From JBFYKJ01 sp041306005 (lineage in GTDB: Archaea > Altiarchaeota > Altiarchaeia > JAFGQM01), in contig JBFYKJ010000011.1 in the NCBI GenBank assembly GCA_041306005.1, positions 1 through 15,238 of the forward strand: 15,238 nt of DNA, given 5' to 3'. Within the stretch, counting starts at the first letter, position 1; each line of letters begins with the position of its first letter. Position numbers and translations under genes: made by a program. Below are positions 1 through 6,746 of the stretch, one piece after another. The notes below the pieces were generated by a model that was not told where the DNA came from, ran no database searches, and saw nothing but the letters and a program-made list of their open reading frames with translations.

Positions 1-1
1 A

Positions 2-463
2 GAGATGCACAAGGAGGTCATCGGCGACAGGGGCACGCAGTCGGAGGCGACGAGCGACCACAAGGCCTTCCTCTTTGACAAGGGGAAGGGGATACTTGTG
101 ATACCGGTGCTGCTGGCAGAAGTGTCCGACGCGCAGAAGCGGGCGAACCCCGACTGGAAGACCATGGAGGGCGACTTCACCTTCCAGGGCGCGTACGTCT
201 ACAGCATATCCCTGCAGGGCGGGTTTGACTTGCGCGGGAGGGTGACTCACCTGGACGACAGCGACGCGCTCCTGAAGAGCGGGTATTACTTCAGCTCGCC
301 GTACTCGGTGAAGCGCAGCCTCTTTTTGGACGACGTGCTCTACACCATATCCGGGAAGAAGGTGAAGATGAACGACCTTGGGGATGTGAGCTACATCAAC
401 GAGGTCGACCTGCCGTACACGGAAGACCGGCCGTATTACTACGACTACCCGATGATGGTTTGA
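2..463 (+). CDS. Secreted beta-propeller domain protein, C-terminal part (5' end outside window)
   Basis: The reading frame is open from the first bases of the window and ends at TGA 461-463. About 153 residues of the C terminus are visible. They match the end of the archaeal beta-propeller family (COG4880, Pfam Beta_propel) by recall: a HKEVIGDRGT motif, then DHKAFLF, ILVIPVLLAEV, FQGAYVYSI, LRGRVTH, and near the end SVKRSLFLDDVLYTISGKKVKMNDL. These proteins are normally several hundred residues long, exported, and carry distant WD40-like blades. The internal Met at position 5 lies inside the conserved domain, so it is not the start. The next gene on the same strand is a membrane-tethered winged-helix protein, and I recall this pairing in other archaea. 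The substrate or ligand is not known. Tyrosine-rich C-terminal tail. Confidence 0.85.
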   Translation, partial: EMHKEVIGDRGTQSEATSDHKAFLFDKGKGILVIPVLLAEVSDAQKRANPDWKTMEGDFTFQGAYVYSISLQGGFDLRGRVTHLDDSDALLKSGYYFSSPYSVKRSLFLDDVLYTISGKKVKMNDLGDVSYINEVDLPYTEDRPYYYDYPMMV

Positions 464-488
464 CCGGGCAGCGGTAGGGGGGCACGCG

Positions 489-513
489 GTGGGGGGCTGT
501 AAAAGCCCGCCAC
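489..513 (+). terminator. Hairpin after beta-propeller gene, possible terminator
   Basis: A 10-bp arm GTGGGGGGCT at 489-498 pairs with AGCCCGCCAC at 504-513 around the loop GTAAA, with a single G-G mismatch. It sits 26 bases after the stop of the beta-propeller gene. No strong T-run follows, so termination is plausible but not shown; archaeal termination depends mainly on T-runs. Confidence 0.4.
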
Positions 514-551
514 TGCAAAACGCTCTGTTAAAACTCTGGATTTGTGGGGGG

Positions 552-560
552 CATAAACCT
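552..560 (+). promoter_or_regulatory. Putative TATA box for the winged-helix gene
   Basis: The A/T-rich element CATAAACCT is centred about 27 bases ahead of the ATG at 583. This is the spacing expected for an archaeal leaderless transcript, and no Shine-Dalgarno sequence precedes that ATG. This favours ATG 583 over the upstream in-frame GTG at 544, which would place the TATA-like box inside the coding region. Confidence 0.35.
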
Positions 561-582
561 ATTAGGTAAACATAAACCGACG

Positions 583-1485
583 ATGGAAAGCAGGAAGGTG
601 GCGATCATCCCCTTGGATGAAAAGTCCAAGGGGGTGAGCCAGGTCCTCGCGAACGACACCTCGCGAAGGGTATTGGACCTGATATCCGAAGAGCCTATGT
701 CGGCGATGAAGATAGCCTACCGGCTGAACATGGGCATAAACACAGCCCAGTACAACCTTGAGAGGCTGGAGAGCGTGGGGATGGTGGAAGTCCTGCGCGT
801 CGAGAAGAGCCGAAAGGGAAGGGATGTAAAGATATATGCGCCGACCAACAGGATAATCGCCATCGTCCCGAAGAACATGGATATCGGCGGGCTCAGGGAG
901 GCGTTTAGGAGCATCCTGCCGCTGGTTATAGCCGCCCTTGTCATCTCCGTCGGCGTCGAGATGTTCGCCTACCCGCAGGGGCCGGGTTATGCGGATTACG
1001 GTTATAGCGCCAGCGCGGCGCAAGCTAAGGCCGGCTACGCCGCGACGGGCGCCGGGGCGGCGGATGACATGGCCATGCCGATGGCCGCCAATGCGGAAAG
1101 CGACGGGCTGATGCTTGCAGCGCCGATGCCGGGCAACTACACGGCGGCCAATGCCGAGACTGCAGGCCAGCTTACCGCGGGCACCGGGGGGGGTGTGGGG
1201 GAGAATAACCTGCCGGCAGCGCCCCCGTCAGCATCCAATGGCTCGAACGGCTCAAATGGCTCGCTGTCTGAAAAACCAGCGGCCGGGGAGAATCGGACTG
1301 TCGCGCTGGGGGAGGGGCCCGGCGACGCGCCTGTCTCAATACGGGGGGCGCCGGAATACGAACCGGAAACAGTGCAATATTACCAAGGGCCGCGCAGCCT
1401 GCTGGAGCACCCGGGGCTCTGGACCCTTCTGGGCGGGCTGGCGGTCATAATAGTGTTCGCGGCAGTAAGGCGAAAGAACATCTAG
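583..1485 (+). CDS. Membrane-tethered winged-helix (ArsR-like) regulator with extracytoplasmic Ala/Gly/Ser-rich loop
   Basis: 300 residues from ATG 583 (an in-frame GTG at 544 would add 13). Residues 20-97 look like a winged-helix DNA-binding domain: TSRRVLDLISEEPMSA, then IAYRLNMGINTAQYNLERLESVGMV as the helix-turn-helix, then a basic wing (EKSRKGRDVKIYAP). A hydrophobic segment at about 111-129 is followed by roughly 145 residues of Ala/Gly/Pro/Ser-rich sequence containing three SNG repeats. A second hydrophobic segment lies at about 279-296, with a basic RRKNI tail. The predicted topology is a cytosolic HTH, an external loop and a short cytosolic tail. It lies just downstream of the beta-propeller gene and may sense or control that surface protein. 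The domain call is fairly secure; the sensing role is inference. Confidence 0.72.
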   Translation: MESRKVAIIPLDEKSKGVSQVLANDTSRRVLDLISEEPMSAMKIAYRLNMGINTAQYNLERLESVGMVEVLRVEKSRKGRDVKIYAPTNRIIAIVPKNMDIGGLREAFRSILPLVIAALVISVGVEMFAYPQGPGYADYGYSASAAQAKAGYAATGAGAADDMAMPMAANAESDGLMLAAPMPGNYTAANAETAGQLTAGTGGGVGENNLPAAPPSASNGSNGSNGSLSEKPAAGENRTVALGEGPGDAPVSIRGAPEYEPETVQYYQGPRSLLEHPGLWTLLGGLAVIIVFAAVRRKNI

Positions 1486-1486
1486 C

Positions 1487-1502
1487 CCCCGGTAGCCCGG
1501 GG
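1487..1502. terminator. GC hairpin between convergent genes
   Basis: CCCCGG at 1487-1492 pairs with CCGGGG at 1497-1502 around a TAGC loop, directly after the winged-helix stop codon and before the DUF371 stop codon on the other strand. The position between convergent genes suits a shared terminator, but no T-tract follows on either strand. Confidence 0.35.
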
Positions 1503-1527
1503 CCTATGCAGGGCCGTATAAGCGTGC

Positions 1528-1938
1528 TCATGCGGCGCTTACGGCCGCCTTCAGCGGCTTGCCCTCTTTCAGCGCGGCTATAAGCCTCCGGTCAAGGTCT
1601 ATGGCCGCCTTGTCCGCCCGGACGCAAAGCGTGCGCCCGCAGGCGTAATCGCTCTTGCGGATGACCATGGACTTCTTGTCAGACAGCGTGAGCCTCGGGT
1701 CGCCCTCGCCGGTCACAACGTCCTTAAACCCGCCGCACTCGAGCGTTATCTTAACCCTCTTGCCTGCCCTTATGTGGCCCTTCAGCGCCTTGGGGAACTC
1801 TGCAAGTGTCTTGTCGGCGCAGACGCCGATTATGCAGTCGCCGGCGCGCGTCAGGAAGTCTTCGGTAGTCAGCTCTATTGTGGCCCTGTGGCGGGCAAGC
1901 ACGTTGGGGTGGCCGCGGGCGTTTATCAAGAAATTCAT
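1528..1938 (-). CDS. DUF371 family protein (COG2090)
   Basis: 136 residues. The N terminus matches the archaeal DUF371 family as I recall it: ARGHPNVLARHRATIELT, then EDFLTRAGDCIIGVCADKTL, then a middle segment KVKITLECGGFKDVVTGEGDPRLTLSDKKSMVIRKSDY with the typical G-P-L and RKSDY pattern. Family members are soluble, about 130-150 residues long and of unknown function, so this copy is full length. It is the last gene of the pilin-like cluster, 29 bases after the preceding stop, with no clear Shine-Dalgarno sequence. It may be co-transcribed without sharing the pilus function. Confidence 0.85.
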   Translation of the reverse strand: MNFLINARGHPNVLARHRATIELTTEDFLTRAGDCIIGVCADKTLAEFPKALKGHIRAGKRVKITLECGGFKDVVTGEGDPRLTLSDKKSMVIRKSDYACGRTLCVRADKAAIDLDRRLIAALKEGKPLKAAVSAA

Positions 1939-1967
1939 CGTTAGGCCCGGGGGGTGCGGCCCTGCGG

Positions 1968-2321
1968 CTAGAGCTGGGCGGAATACACGAATCCGGACTT
2001 GGATGTGACTGTCACTATGGAATCGTCGCAGTTCAGATCAACTGCGAACGGCCATTCTGCGGCATTGGCGCTGATCAAAGACTGGGCCTGCGGGCAGTTG
2101 CCGGAGTCTACGGCCCCGGCGATGTTCTTAGCCAGGTTCGAGGCCTTCATTATGGTGATGCGCTCGTAGTTCGAGTCCTGCAGGACCGACACGGACTTCA
2201 TGTTCGTTATCGCAATCACGAACGCACCGGCCATTATCAGGAATACGAACAGGCTGAATACGTAGCCCTTCCTGCTGCGCGCGAGCGCGCCAAACCCCAT
2301 CAAAGCCCCTTTCTGGTCCAT
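1968..2321 (-). CDS. Pilin-like protein with a non-canonical class III-type N terminus
   Basis: 117 residues. The N terminus is a short basic stretch (ARSRKG), then a hydrophobic helix of about 20 residues (YVFSLFVFLIMAGAFVIAIT), then a soluble tail with two cysteines. This is the layout of the neighbouring prepilin-like proteins, but the usual Gln after the Lys-Gly cleavage point is Tyr and the Glu at +5 is missing. It may therefore be an uncleaved membrane protein or a divergent minor pilin. The ATG at 2321 (MDQKG) and an internal ATG (MGFGALARSRKG) are both possible starts. It lies 22 bases after the previous gene and 29 before DUF371. Its NCDD segment resembles the C-terminal NCDD of the protein at 3728-4228. 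No specific family recognised. Confidence 0.6.
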   Translation of the reverse strand: MDQKGALMGFGALARSRKGYVFSLFVFLIMAGAFVIAITNMKSVSVLQDSNYERITIMKASNLAKNIAGAVDSGNCPQAQSLISANAAEWPFAVDLNCDDSIVTVTSKSGFVYSAQL

Positions 2322-2343
2322 TGCGTTGTCGTCTTGATTGTTA

Positions 2344-2811
2344 TTACGCGTTTTTCAGAGTCACCTTAAGCCTCCGCAATTCGTCCTCGCCTATGCCGTT
2401 TTTTACATTAACCAGCCTCGTTGAGATGACCGTCTCGACCGCGGAGCCCCGATGGGGAGGTATGCCGTTGAAATAGTATAGGTTGGGGGAGCCTTCCAGC
2501 TCCACATGTATTGAGATCCCCCGCGTATAAGCGGTGTAGTTCAATCCGTATGCTACGCCATCAAGCCTGTCCACCGGCAGGAGCATCTCCTGCTGGCCGT
2601 TGATGCTCATCACTACCGAGTCGGCTATGTCCTCGGCCCAGACGTTGAGGGAATAAGTGCTCTTCATGTCCGCCTCCGGGGTGTTTGTGAGCAGCAGGGT
2701 TATAAAGCCTATCGACGTGAATGCGACCAGGTAGGCCAGCATGCCGTCAAGCATCGCCGCCAGCCCCTTCTTCCTGGGCATGCGCCCTCCGGCCTTTTCA
2801 ATCCCTGCCAT
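2344..2811 (-). CDS. Pilin-like membrane-anchored protein, divergent signal (KKG-L)
   Basis: 155 residues. The basic N terminus GGRMPRKKG is followed by a hydrophobic segment (LAAMLDGMLAYLVAFTSIGFI) and then an ectodomain of about 110 residues with alternating beta-like segments (GISIHVELEG, LRRLKVTLKN). The Lys-Gly junction is followed by Leu rather than Gln and carries Asp rather than Glu in the helix, so processing by the class III peptidase is uncertain. No cysteines were seen. Gaps of 28 and 22 bases to its neighbours suggest co-transcription. Upstream GGTGA lies about 14 bases from the ATG, which is far for a ribosome binding site. Probable minor pilin or accessory subunit, by context only. 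Confidence 0.6.
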   Translation of the reverse strand: MAGIEKAGGRMPRKKGLAAMLDGMLAYLVAFTSIGFITLLLTNTPEADMKSTYSLNVWAEDIADSVVMSINGQQEMLLPVDRLDGVAYGLNYTAYTRGISIHVELEGSPNLYYFNGIPPHRGSAVETVISTRLVNVKNGIGEDELRRLKVTLKNA

Positions 2812-2839
2812 TTGTCGTTATCTCACCGTTTAGCCGATA

Positions 2840-3319
2840 TCATTTCTTCCAAACCGTGAAGTGCACCTCAGCCAGCGTGGCTTCGAGGCCCTCGCCATAC
2901 AGCATCATCCTGCTACCCGATGCGGCGGGGTTCTGGAGGTCGTCTAGCCTCCACCGCGTAGCCGTCGCGCTTTCTACCCCATTCAAATTGGATAATATGC
3001 ACTCGGGGCCCGTGCGCACGTCATAATTGTAACCGTCGCCCAGCAGGTCGAGGGCGTCGCCAAGGTACTGCCCCAATACGTCGCAGGTCATCGCCCCCCC
3101 GGTCTTGACATACTCCGCCATCACGCTGCCCGAGAGGAGCTGCATCTTCGACTCGAGGTTGGCGTCCTGCGCAATAGTCTGCGACTGTTCGCCAGCCAGG
3201 TAAGAGTACTGCAGGGCGGCGCCCACTATCATCATCATCGGCAATAGCGAGAGCATGGCGTCTATCGAGAACACCTGCCCTTTGGCCCCGCGGGGTAGCG
3301 TTTTAAAATGCGTCATCAT
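2840..3319 (-). CDS. Class III signal peptide-like minor pilin
   Basis: 159 residues. The N-terminal LPRGAKGQ ends in a canonical KG|Q cleavage motif and is followed by VFSIDAMLSLLPMMMIVGAAL, the hydrophobic assembly helix, with an acidic Asp at +6 rather than Glu at +5. The ectodomain has two cysteines (TCDVL, ECILS) and ends in FTVWKK. The ATG overlaps the preceding stop by four bases (ATGA), which suggests translational coupling; the second Met codon (3316) is an alternative start. In archaea such proteins are processed by EppA-like prepilin peptidases and assembled on type IV pilus-like filaments. Exact role unknown. Confidence 0.7.
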   Translation of the reverse strand: MMTHFKTLPRGAKGQVFSIDAMLSLLPMMMIVGAALQYSYLAGEQSQTIAQDANLESKMQLLSGSVMAEYVKTGGAMTCDVLGQYLGDALDLLGDGYNYDVRTGPECILSNLNGVESATATRWRLDDLQNPAASGSRMMLYGEGLEATLAEVHFTVWKK

Positions 3320-3726
3320 AGCACTGGTCCCTTGCTTATCGGTATCCGGTTATAAATGTTTGGGTTGCAGTAGAAAATGAATGACATGTCGGCATCGCCG
3401 AATGCATCGGTGAATCCCTCCTTAGCGCTATTTTGGCCTTCGCACTTCTCCGAAACCACATAGATTGTCACTGGGACCAGCGAGCCGGCGCCGGCATCGT
3501 CCCTCGGGTCAACGCGCACTAGGTGCGTGGCGACCCCCCTGATGGTCAGCTGGTTCGCGGTCTCCTGCGCCAGCATGCGGGCGTTCGCCATCTCCCCTAT
3601 GTGGGAGTCGACGGTCGTGGCCTTCGCGAATATGGCCACTATGGCGACGGCTATGAAAAGGACCACGAACGCGGCCTCAAGCGCCGACTGGCCCTTCGCC
3701 CCCATCCTTTTGCCTCTATTTTTCAT
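3316..3726 (-). CDS. Class III signal peptide protein, minor pilin-like
   Basis: 136 residues. RGKRMGAKGQSALEAAFVV gives a basic leader, a KG|Q cleavage site and Glu at +5, the canonical DUF361/class III signature, followed by a long hydrophobic helix (LFIAVAIVAIFA). The ectodomain includes an amphipathic helix (IGEMANARMLAQETANQL) and a beta-rich part (VPVTIYVVSEKC, MSFIFYCN) with two cysteines that could form one disulfide. The start is one base after the stop of the upstream gene, and the stop overlaps the next ATG. Predicted to be anchored in the cytoplasmic membrane until cleaved and assembled. No closer family recognised. Confidence 0.72.
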   Translation of the reverse strand: MKNRGKRMGAKGQSALEAAFVVLFIAVAIVAIFAKATTVDSHIGEMANARMLAQETANQLTIRGVATHLVRVDPRDDAGAGSLVPVTIYVVSEKCEGQNSAKEGFTDAFGDADMSFIFYCNPNIYNRIPISKGPVL

Positions 3727-3727
3727 C

Positions 3728-4228
3728 TTATGTTATCGTGCAGTCGTCGCAGTTCAGCGAGCGCGTCCCGGCATCGCAATCTATGAGGGTCACTGTTGTG
3801 CCAGGGGAGAGTTCGCCGCAGCCGCTGTTGAAATTGAAGCCCAGCCTCCGCTGCACGGTGAACGTTTTCCCGGCGTCGCTGGCCGAGGTGAAGCTCACCA
3901 TGCTCCCCAGGCTCGCGGTATACTCCACGATGTGGGGCTTATCCGAGTTGCCGTACATCGTGTCGCCCTTCAGCTCCAGGGTGTAATTCGCCTTTGAGCC
4001 GTCCGGCGCATACGCCAGCGAGTTGTAAAGCGCCTGCAGGTTGCCGGCGGTGTAATCGGCGATCGCGGTGAGCGCCGCGAGCTCGCCCGTGTCCGATGCC
4101 GCCTTCAGGGAGTTGTTGTAGTAACCGGCGAGGGTTGCGAAGATGACCAGGATGAGGATCACTGCGAACGCCATGTCGAACGACATCTGCCCTTTTCCGG
4201 ACATGCGCAGCGTTTTCATCTTATGCAC
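3728..4228 (-). CDS. Class III signal peptide protein, minor pilin-like, Cys-rich C terminus
   Basis: 166 residues from GTG 4228. An in-frame ATG at 4219, giving MKTLRMSGKGQ, is an equally good start, and neither has a strong ribosome binding site. The KG|Q cleavage site is followed by MSFDMAFAVILILVIFATLAGYY, with Asp in place of Glu at +5. The ectodomain begins with a helix rich in Ala and Leu and ends with four cysteines in the last 30 residues (SGCGEL, LIDCD, LNCDDC). The GTG directly abuts the TGA of the preceding gene. Likely a pilus-like minor subunit with a disulfide-stabilised tip region; function inferred from signal and context. Confidence 0.68.
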   Translation of the reverse strand: MHKMKTLRMSGKGQMSFDMAFAVILILVIFATLAGYYNNSLKAASDTGELAALTAIADYTAGNLQALYNSLAYAPDGSKANYTLELKGDTMYGNSDKPHIVEYTASLGSMVSFTSASDAGKTFTVQRRLGFNFNSGCGELSPGTTVTLIDCDAGTRSLNCDDCTIT

Positions 4229-4999
4229 TCACGTCAGTATCCACGGGGGCGCCGCATTGAAGTAATACCTGACCTCAAGGTCGGCGGAGTTTGTTGAGTT
4301 GAACGCCATCTCGGCGTACATGTTGAGGTTGAACCCTGCCTCGCAGCAGAACATCATGGGCAGCACTTCGCCGGTTTCCGGCTTTATGAACAGGAAGCGC
4401 GTCGAGGGGCCGCGCAGGGTAATAGACGTCTGCATCGCGCCCAACTCGCACAGCGGCATCCTGTCTATCGGGAACCTGACCGGCGCGGTTATGTTCTTGT
4501 AGTAAAAGGGCGTCGGGTATGGCCATTCGCTGTCGCCCCGCCCCGGCGGGTCTTCCCACCACGCCCTGCCGGTCGGGCCGACAAAGTAGTTGTGGAATGT
4601 GCCGTCCGGCTTGTCGTAGGTCACTATTGAGAAGCGCATGTGCGGGCCCTCTTGCATGTGCGAGCTGTCTCCCCACTCGGTGCCCGAATTGTCCAGGTAA
4701 GGGGAGTCGTTATACGCGACGTCCACGCAGTTGAAGGGCTCGTGTATGACAAACTCCCTCTTCTGCCCGAGGCCGCCCATGGCGACCACCTCGACCGCGG
4801 AGGATATTACGTCTATCGCCTCCGCGGCGAGCACCACGCCGTTTGTGTCGGTGCTCTTCTCCGCGGACTTCTGCATCGGGCCGCCTACCCAGAAAGCCAG
4901 CAGGGCGAGGAGCGTGAAGAGTATTATTATCGACGCCTCTATCGAGAGCTGCCCTTTCCTTGAGCCCGTGATGCTTGTGTTCATTGCCATAGTTAGCAT
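4229..4999 (-). CDS. Large class III signal peptide protein, possible minor or tip pilin
   Basis: 256 residues from the ATG at 4999, which overlaps the upstream stop codon (ATGCTAA). ATGs at 4990 and 4984 are alternatives; none has a clear ribosome binding site. TGSRKGQLSIEASIIILFTLLALLAFWVG contains the basic leader, KG|Q site, Glu at +5 and hydrophobic helix. It is the largest ectodomain of the cluster at about 215 residues. It is rich in Pro, Gly and aromatic residues (GRAWWEDPPGRGDSEWPYPTPFYYKN) and has four or so cysteines, including a CC pair. An enlarged, aromatic-rich ectodomain fits a tip or adhesin-type minor pilin, but that is inference. No similarity to a named family recognised. 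Confidence 0.68.
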   Translation of the reverse strand: MLTMAMNTSITGSRKGQLSIEASIIILFTLLALLAFWVGGPMQKSAEKSTDTNGVVLAAEAIDVISSAVEVVAMGGLGQKREFVIHEPFNCVDVAYNDSPYLDNSGTEWGDSSHMQEGPHMRFSIVTYDKPDGTFHNYFVGPTGRAWWEDPPGRGDSEWPYPTPFYYKNITAPVRFPIDRMPLCELGAMQTSITLRGPSTRFLFIKPETGEVLPMMFCCEAGFNLNMYAEMAFNSTNSADLEVRYYFNAAPPWILT

Positions 5000-5496
5000 G
5001 ATGAGAGGGCGATCGTGCCGAGGTTGTTTGAGACCTTGATGCACTTGTGCCCCTCCTCGTTCTGTATCGAGCCGATGTTGCAGGAGGACACCGGGAAGTC
5101 CACCGAACGGGAGTATGTGAAGTCCTTCTTTTCGGTCACCGCCGGCGAGCCGAACGCTTCCGTGGGGCTGACGAAAGTAGCGTTGTAGGTCTCATATGCT
5201 ATCGTTATAACGCTCTTGCCGCCGAGGTTGCTGCAGCTTATTCTGTCAAAGTCCTCAAAGGTGCTTATCCTCACCTGGTCCGTCGCGCCGCTGCCCCCGA
5301 CTCCGACAAGGTTCACCTTGTTGGCTATCGTGTCGACCGCCTTGACCGCCATCGCCGAGACGCCGATGCTCTCTGTCGCCGCCATGGAGACCTCGGATAG
5401 CGGCCGGCTTATGTAGGCGTATATATTTATCACTAAGAGTAGCATTATCACGATTTCCAGGGTCATCTGTCCCTTACGGTCCATGGGTTGACTCAT
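4993..5496 (-). CDS. Class III signal peptide protein, minor pilin-like
   Basis: 167 residues. MSQPMDRKGQMTLEIVIMLLLVINIYAYI is a textbook class III N terminus: short basic leader, KG|Q, Glu at +5, then a hydrophobic helix. The ectodomain starts with a long helix (VSMAATESIGVSAMAVKAVDTIANKV), followed by Ser/Val-rich strands and four cysteines (ISCSNLG, SSCNIG, HKCIKV, final SSC). It is the first gene after an 85-base gap and may have its own promoter, so it could lead a second unit of larger subunits. The stop codon overlaps the start of the next gene. Function inferred from signal and neighbours. Confidence 0.72.
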   Translation of the reverse strand: MSQPMDRKGQMTLEIVIMLLLVINIYAYISRPLSEVSMAATESIGVSAMAVKAVDTIANKVNLVGVGGSGATDQVRISTFEDFDRISCSNLGGKSVITIAYETYNATFVSPTEAFGSPAVTEKKDFTYSRSVDFPVSSCNIGSIQNEEGHKCIKVSNNLGTIALSSC

Positions 5497-5512
5497 ATAG
5501 TTAGAGGTGAGG

Positions 5513-5523
5513 GAATAAAAACC
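5513..5523 (-). promoter_or_regulatory. Putative internal TATA box within the pilin-like cluster
   Basis: On the minus strand GGTTTTTATTC is centred about 22 bases ahead of the ATG at 5496. It lies in the only long gap (85 bases) of the cluster. This would give a leaderless or nearly leaderless transcript for the seven larger pilin-like genes and DUF371. Confidence 0.35.
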
Positions 5524-5566
5524 GAATTTCCTGCTGTAGAACTGGCGGGGCGGGCCGCCGAGGGGC

Positions 5567-5580
5567 CGGCCGCATGGCCG
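5567..5580 (-). terminator. GC hairpin just after the SpoIIM-family gene
   Basis: CGGCC pairs with GGCCG around an ATGC loop, two bases after the TAA of the SpoIIM-like gene on the minus strand, and is followed by further GC-rich sequence. It could attenuate transcription between the mini-pilin and minor-pilin parts of the cluster. No T-run follows directly. Confidence 0.3.
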
Positions 5581-5581
5581 C

Positions 5582-6292
5582 TTACCTTGGCAGCAGGTAC
5601 GGGTACGCCAGCACTATCGCGACCGATATAAGCAGCAGTATTAACGAGTCTTTCAGGACCGCAAAAAAGCCGTGGCTGCGCCACTCGTGCTTGACGACTG
5701 CGAATGACAGAAGGGCGCCGGCAAGGCCCGTCAGGAAGAAGGCGATCATTTGGGGTATATATGCCAAAAAGACCATCGGCCCGGCCGCAGCCTCGACGAC
5801 CAGCGTCGAGATGTCCCAGGTTATCATCAATATCGCGCCCGCGCCGAGGAAGAGGGATAGGCCAAAGGAGATGAACACTATCATGAGCAGCGTCTCGACG
5901 CTCCGCTCCGCGCATGAGTAGCCTGCCTGGAGCGAGAAAACCCCCTCCCGGCACGGGATGCTTGTCACGCACATGCCCCCGTAGCCCGGGTCCGACGGGA
6001 GCGCGTCGTACCAAAAGGCGAATGCCAAGAACATGCCGGCGGAGAGCGAGAGCATCACGGCCAGTATCCCGCCGTAGCGCTTAAGGAATCCCTTGGAATG
6101 GTGCGCGACGACCGCCTCCTCGTCTTCCATCAGGCGGTAGAGGTAGGGCGTCAGGGCGATGACGACAAATGAGATCGAGAGTATGGAAACCTGGCTCGGG
6201 AAGATGTAATAGGAGAAAAAAATCGAGAGTGAAACTAGAAGAAAGCCGGCTAGCAGCCACTTGAGGTTCTCGGCTGTAAACCTGGTTTCCAC
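5582..6292 (-). CDS. SpoIIM (stage II sporulation protein M)-family integral membrane protein
   Basis: 236 residues starting at GTG 6292, preceded by GGGAGGG, one of the few good ribosome binding sites here. About six hydrophobic segments (roughly 12-31, 34-52, 75-95, 134-158, 168-195, 213-233). The pattern fits the archaeal SpoIIM/DUF95 family as I recall it: an N-terminal pair of helices, YLYRLMEDEEAVV, a second cluster starting HHSKGFLKRYGGIL, and a terminal IPQMIAFFLTGLAGALLSFAVVKHE followed by a last helix. A loop with cysteines (MCVTSIPC, YSCAE) lies outside. In archaea, SpoIIM-like proteins are often next to class III signal peptide genes. It may serve as a membrane component for filament assembly, but this is unproven. 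Not related to sporulation here. Confidence 0.75.
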   Translation of the reverse strand: METRFTAENLKWLLAGFLLVSLSIFFSYYIFPSQVSILSISFVVIALTPYLYRLMEDEEAVVAHHSKGFLKRYGGILAVMLSLSAGMFLAFAFWYDALPSDPGYGGMCVTSIPCREGVFSLQAGYSCAERSVETLLMIVFISFGLSLFLGAGAILMITWDISTLVVEAAAGPMVFLAYIPQMIAFFLTGLAGALLSFAVVKHEWRSHGFFAVLKDSLILLLISVAIVLAYPYLLPR

Positions 6293-6308
6293 CTTAGACC
6301 CTCCCTGA

Positions 6309-6500
6309 TTAGGTTAGGATCCAGTCGATGACCTGGCCACGCGTCCTGTCTATCGAGCCGCCGAGGCCCGTGCCGACCTGCTCGACGTAGCCCGTCATCG
6401 TCAGCACCAGCACCAGGAGCGCCAGTATCACCGCTATCATCAGCATGTATTCCAATGCCGTCTGGCCTTTTCTGTCCATTTTTTTGAGGGTTATTAGCAT
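6309..6500 (-). CDS. Mini-pilin with class III signal peptide
   Basis: 63 residues from ATG 6500, three bases after the previous stop. A second ATG at 6479 gives MDRKGQ, which matches the leader length of its neighbours, so the start is unsettled. KKMDRKGQTALEYMLMIAVILALLVLVLTM is canonical: KG|Q cleavage, Glu at +5, hydrophobic helix. After processing only about 50 residues remain, and unlike its three upstream siblings it has no cysteines and only a short Gly-rich tail. It could be a filament core subunit or a short assembly pilin. It lies 16 bases ahead of the SpoIIM-like gene. Confidence 0.75.
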   Translation of the reverse strand: MLITLKKMDRKGQTALEYMLMIAVILALLVLVLTMTGYVEQVGTGLGGSIDRTRGQVIDWILT

Positions 6501-6503
6501 GCT

Positions 6504-6740
6504 CTACGGCAACTGGCACCGCTTTTCCACTCCGCATGTGCCGGCCGGCCCGCAGACATCGGTGCAGTCCGAGTCCAATACGCAGTCCTTGTACCCGCAC
6601 CGGGCGCTGGTCGAGGTGTTGTTGCCCGCACCGATTATGGTGCTTGAGGTAGTCCGGAAGTAGGTATACACGGCGACTATTATGACTATCACCACGACTA
6701 CTACCAATATATACCGGAGGGCTGACTGTCCTTTTTGCAT
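6504..6740 (-). CDS. Cysteine-rich mini-pilin, class III signal peptide lacking Glu+5
   Basis: 78 residues. MQKGQSALRYILVVVVVIVIIVAVYTYF has an extremely short leader (MQKG) before the KG|Q site. The conserved acidic residue at +5 is replaced by Arg (ALRY instead of ALEY). In type IV pilins this Glu is known to be important for subunit docking, so the change is notable. The C-terminal half has six cysteines spaced C-x4-C-x5-C-x3-C-x5-C-x5-C, nearly the same as the preceding gene, suggesting three disulfides. It is six bases after the previous gene and has no ribosome binding site. Probable filament subunit, perhaps a capping or minor one. Confidence 0.75.
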   Translation of the reverse strand: MQKGQSALRYILVVVVVIVIIVAVYTYFRTTSSTIIGAGNNTSTSARCGYKDCVLDSDCTDVCGPAGTCGVEKRCQLP

Positions 6741-6746
6741 TTAGAG

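Noticed and set aside
562..1023. Minus-strand open frames opposite the winged-helix gene
   Set aside because: The plus-strand frame has a recognisable winged-helix domain and membrane segments; the opposite frames show no domain.
5493..6014. Second minus-strand frame and a plus-strand frame overlapping the SpoIIM-family gene
   Set aside because: Arg/Pro-rich composition typical of GC-rich shadow frames. The SpoIIM-like frame has clear membrane segments and a good ribosome binding site.
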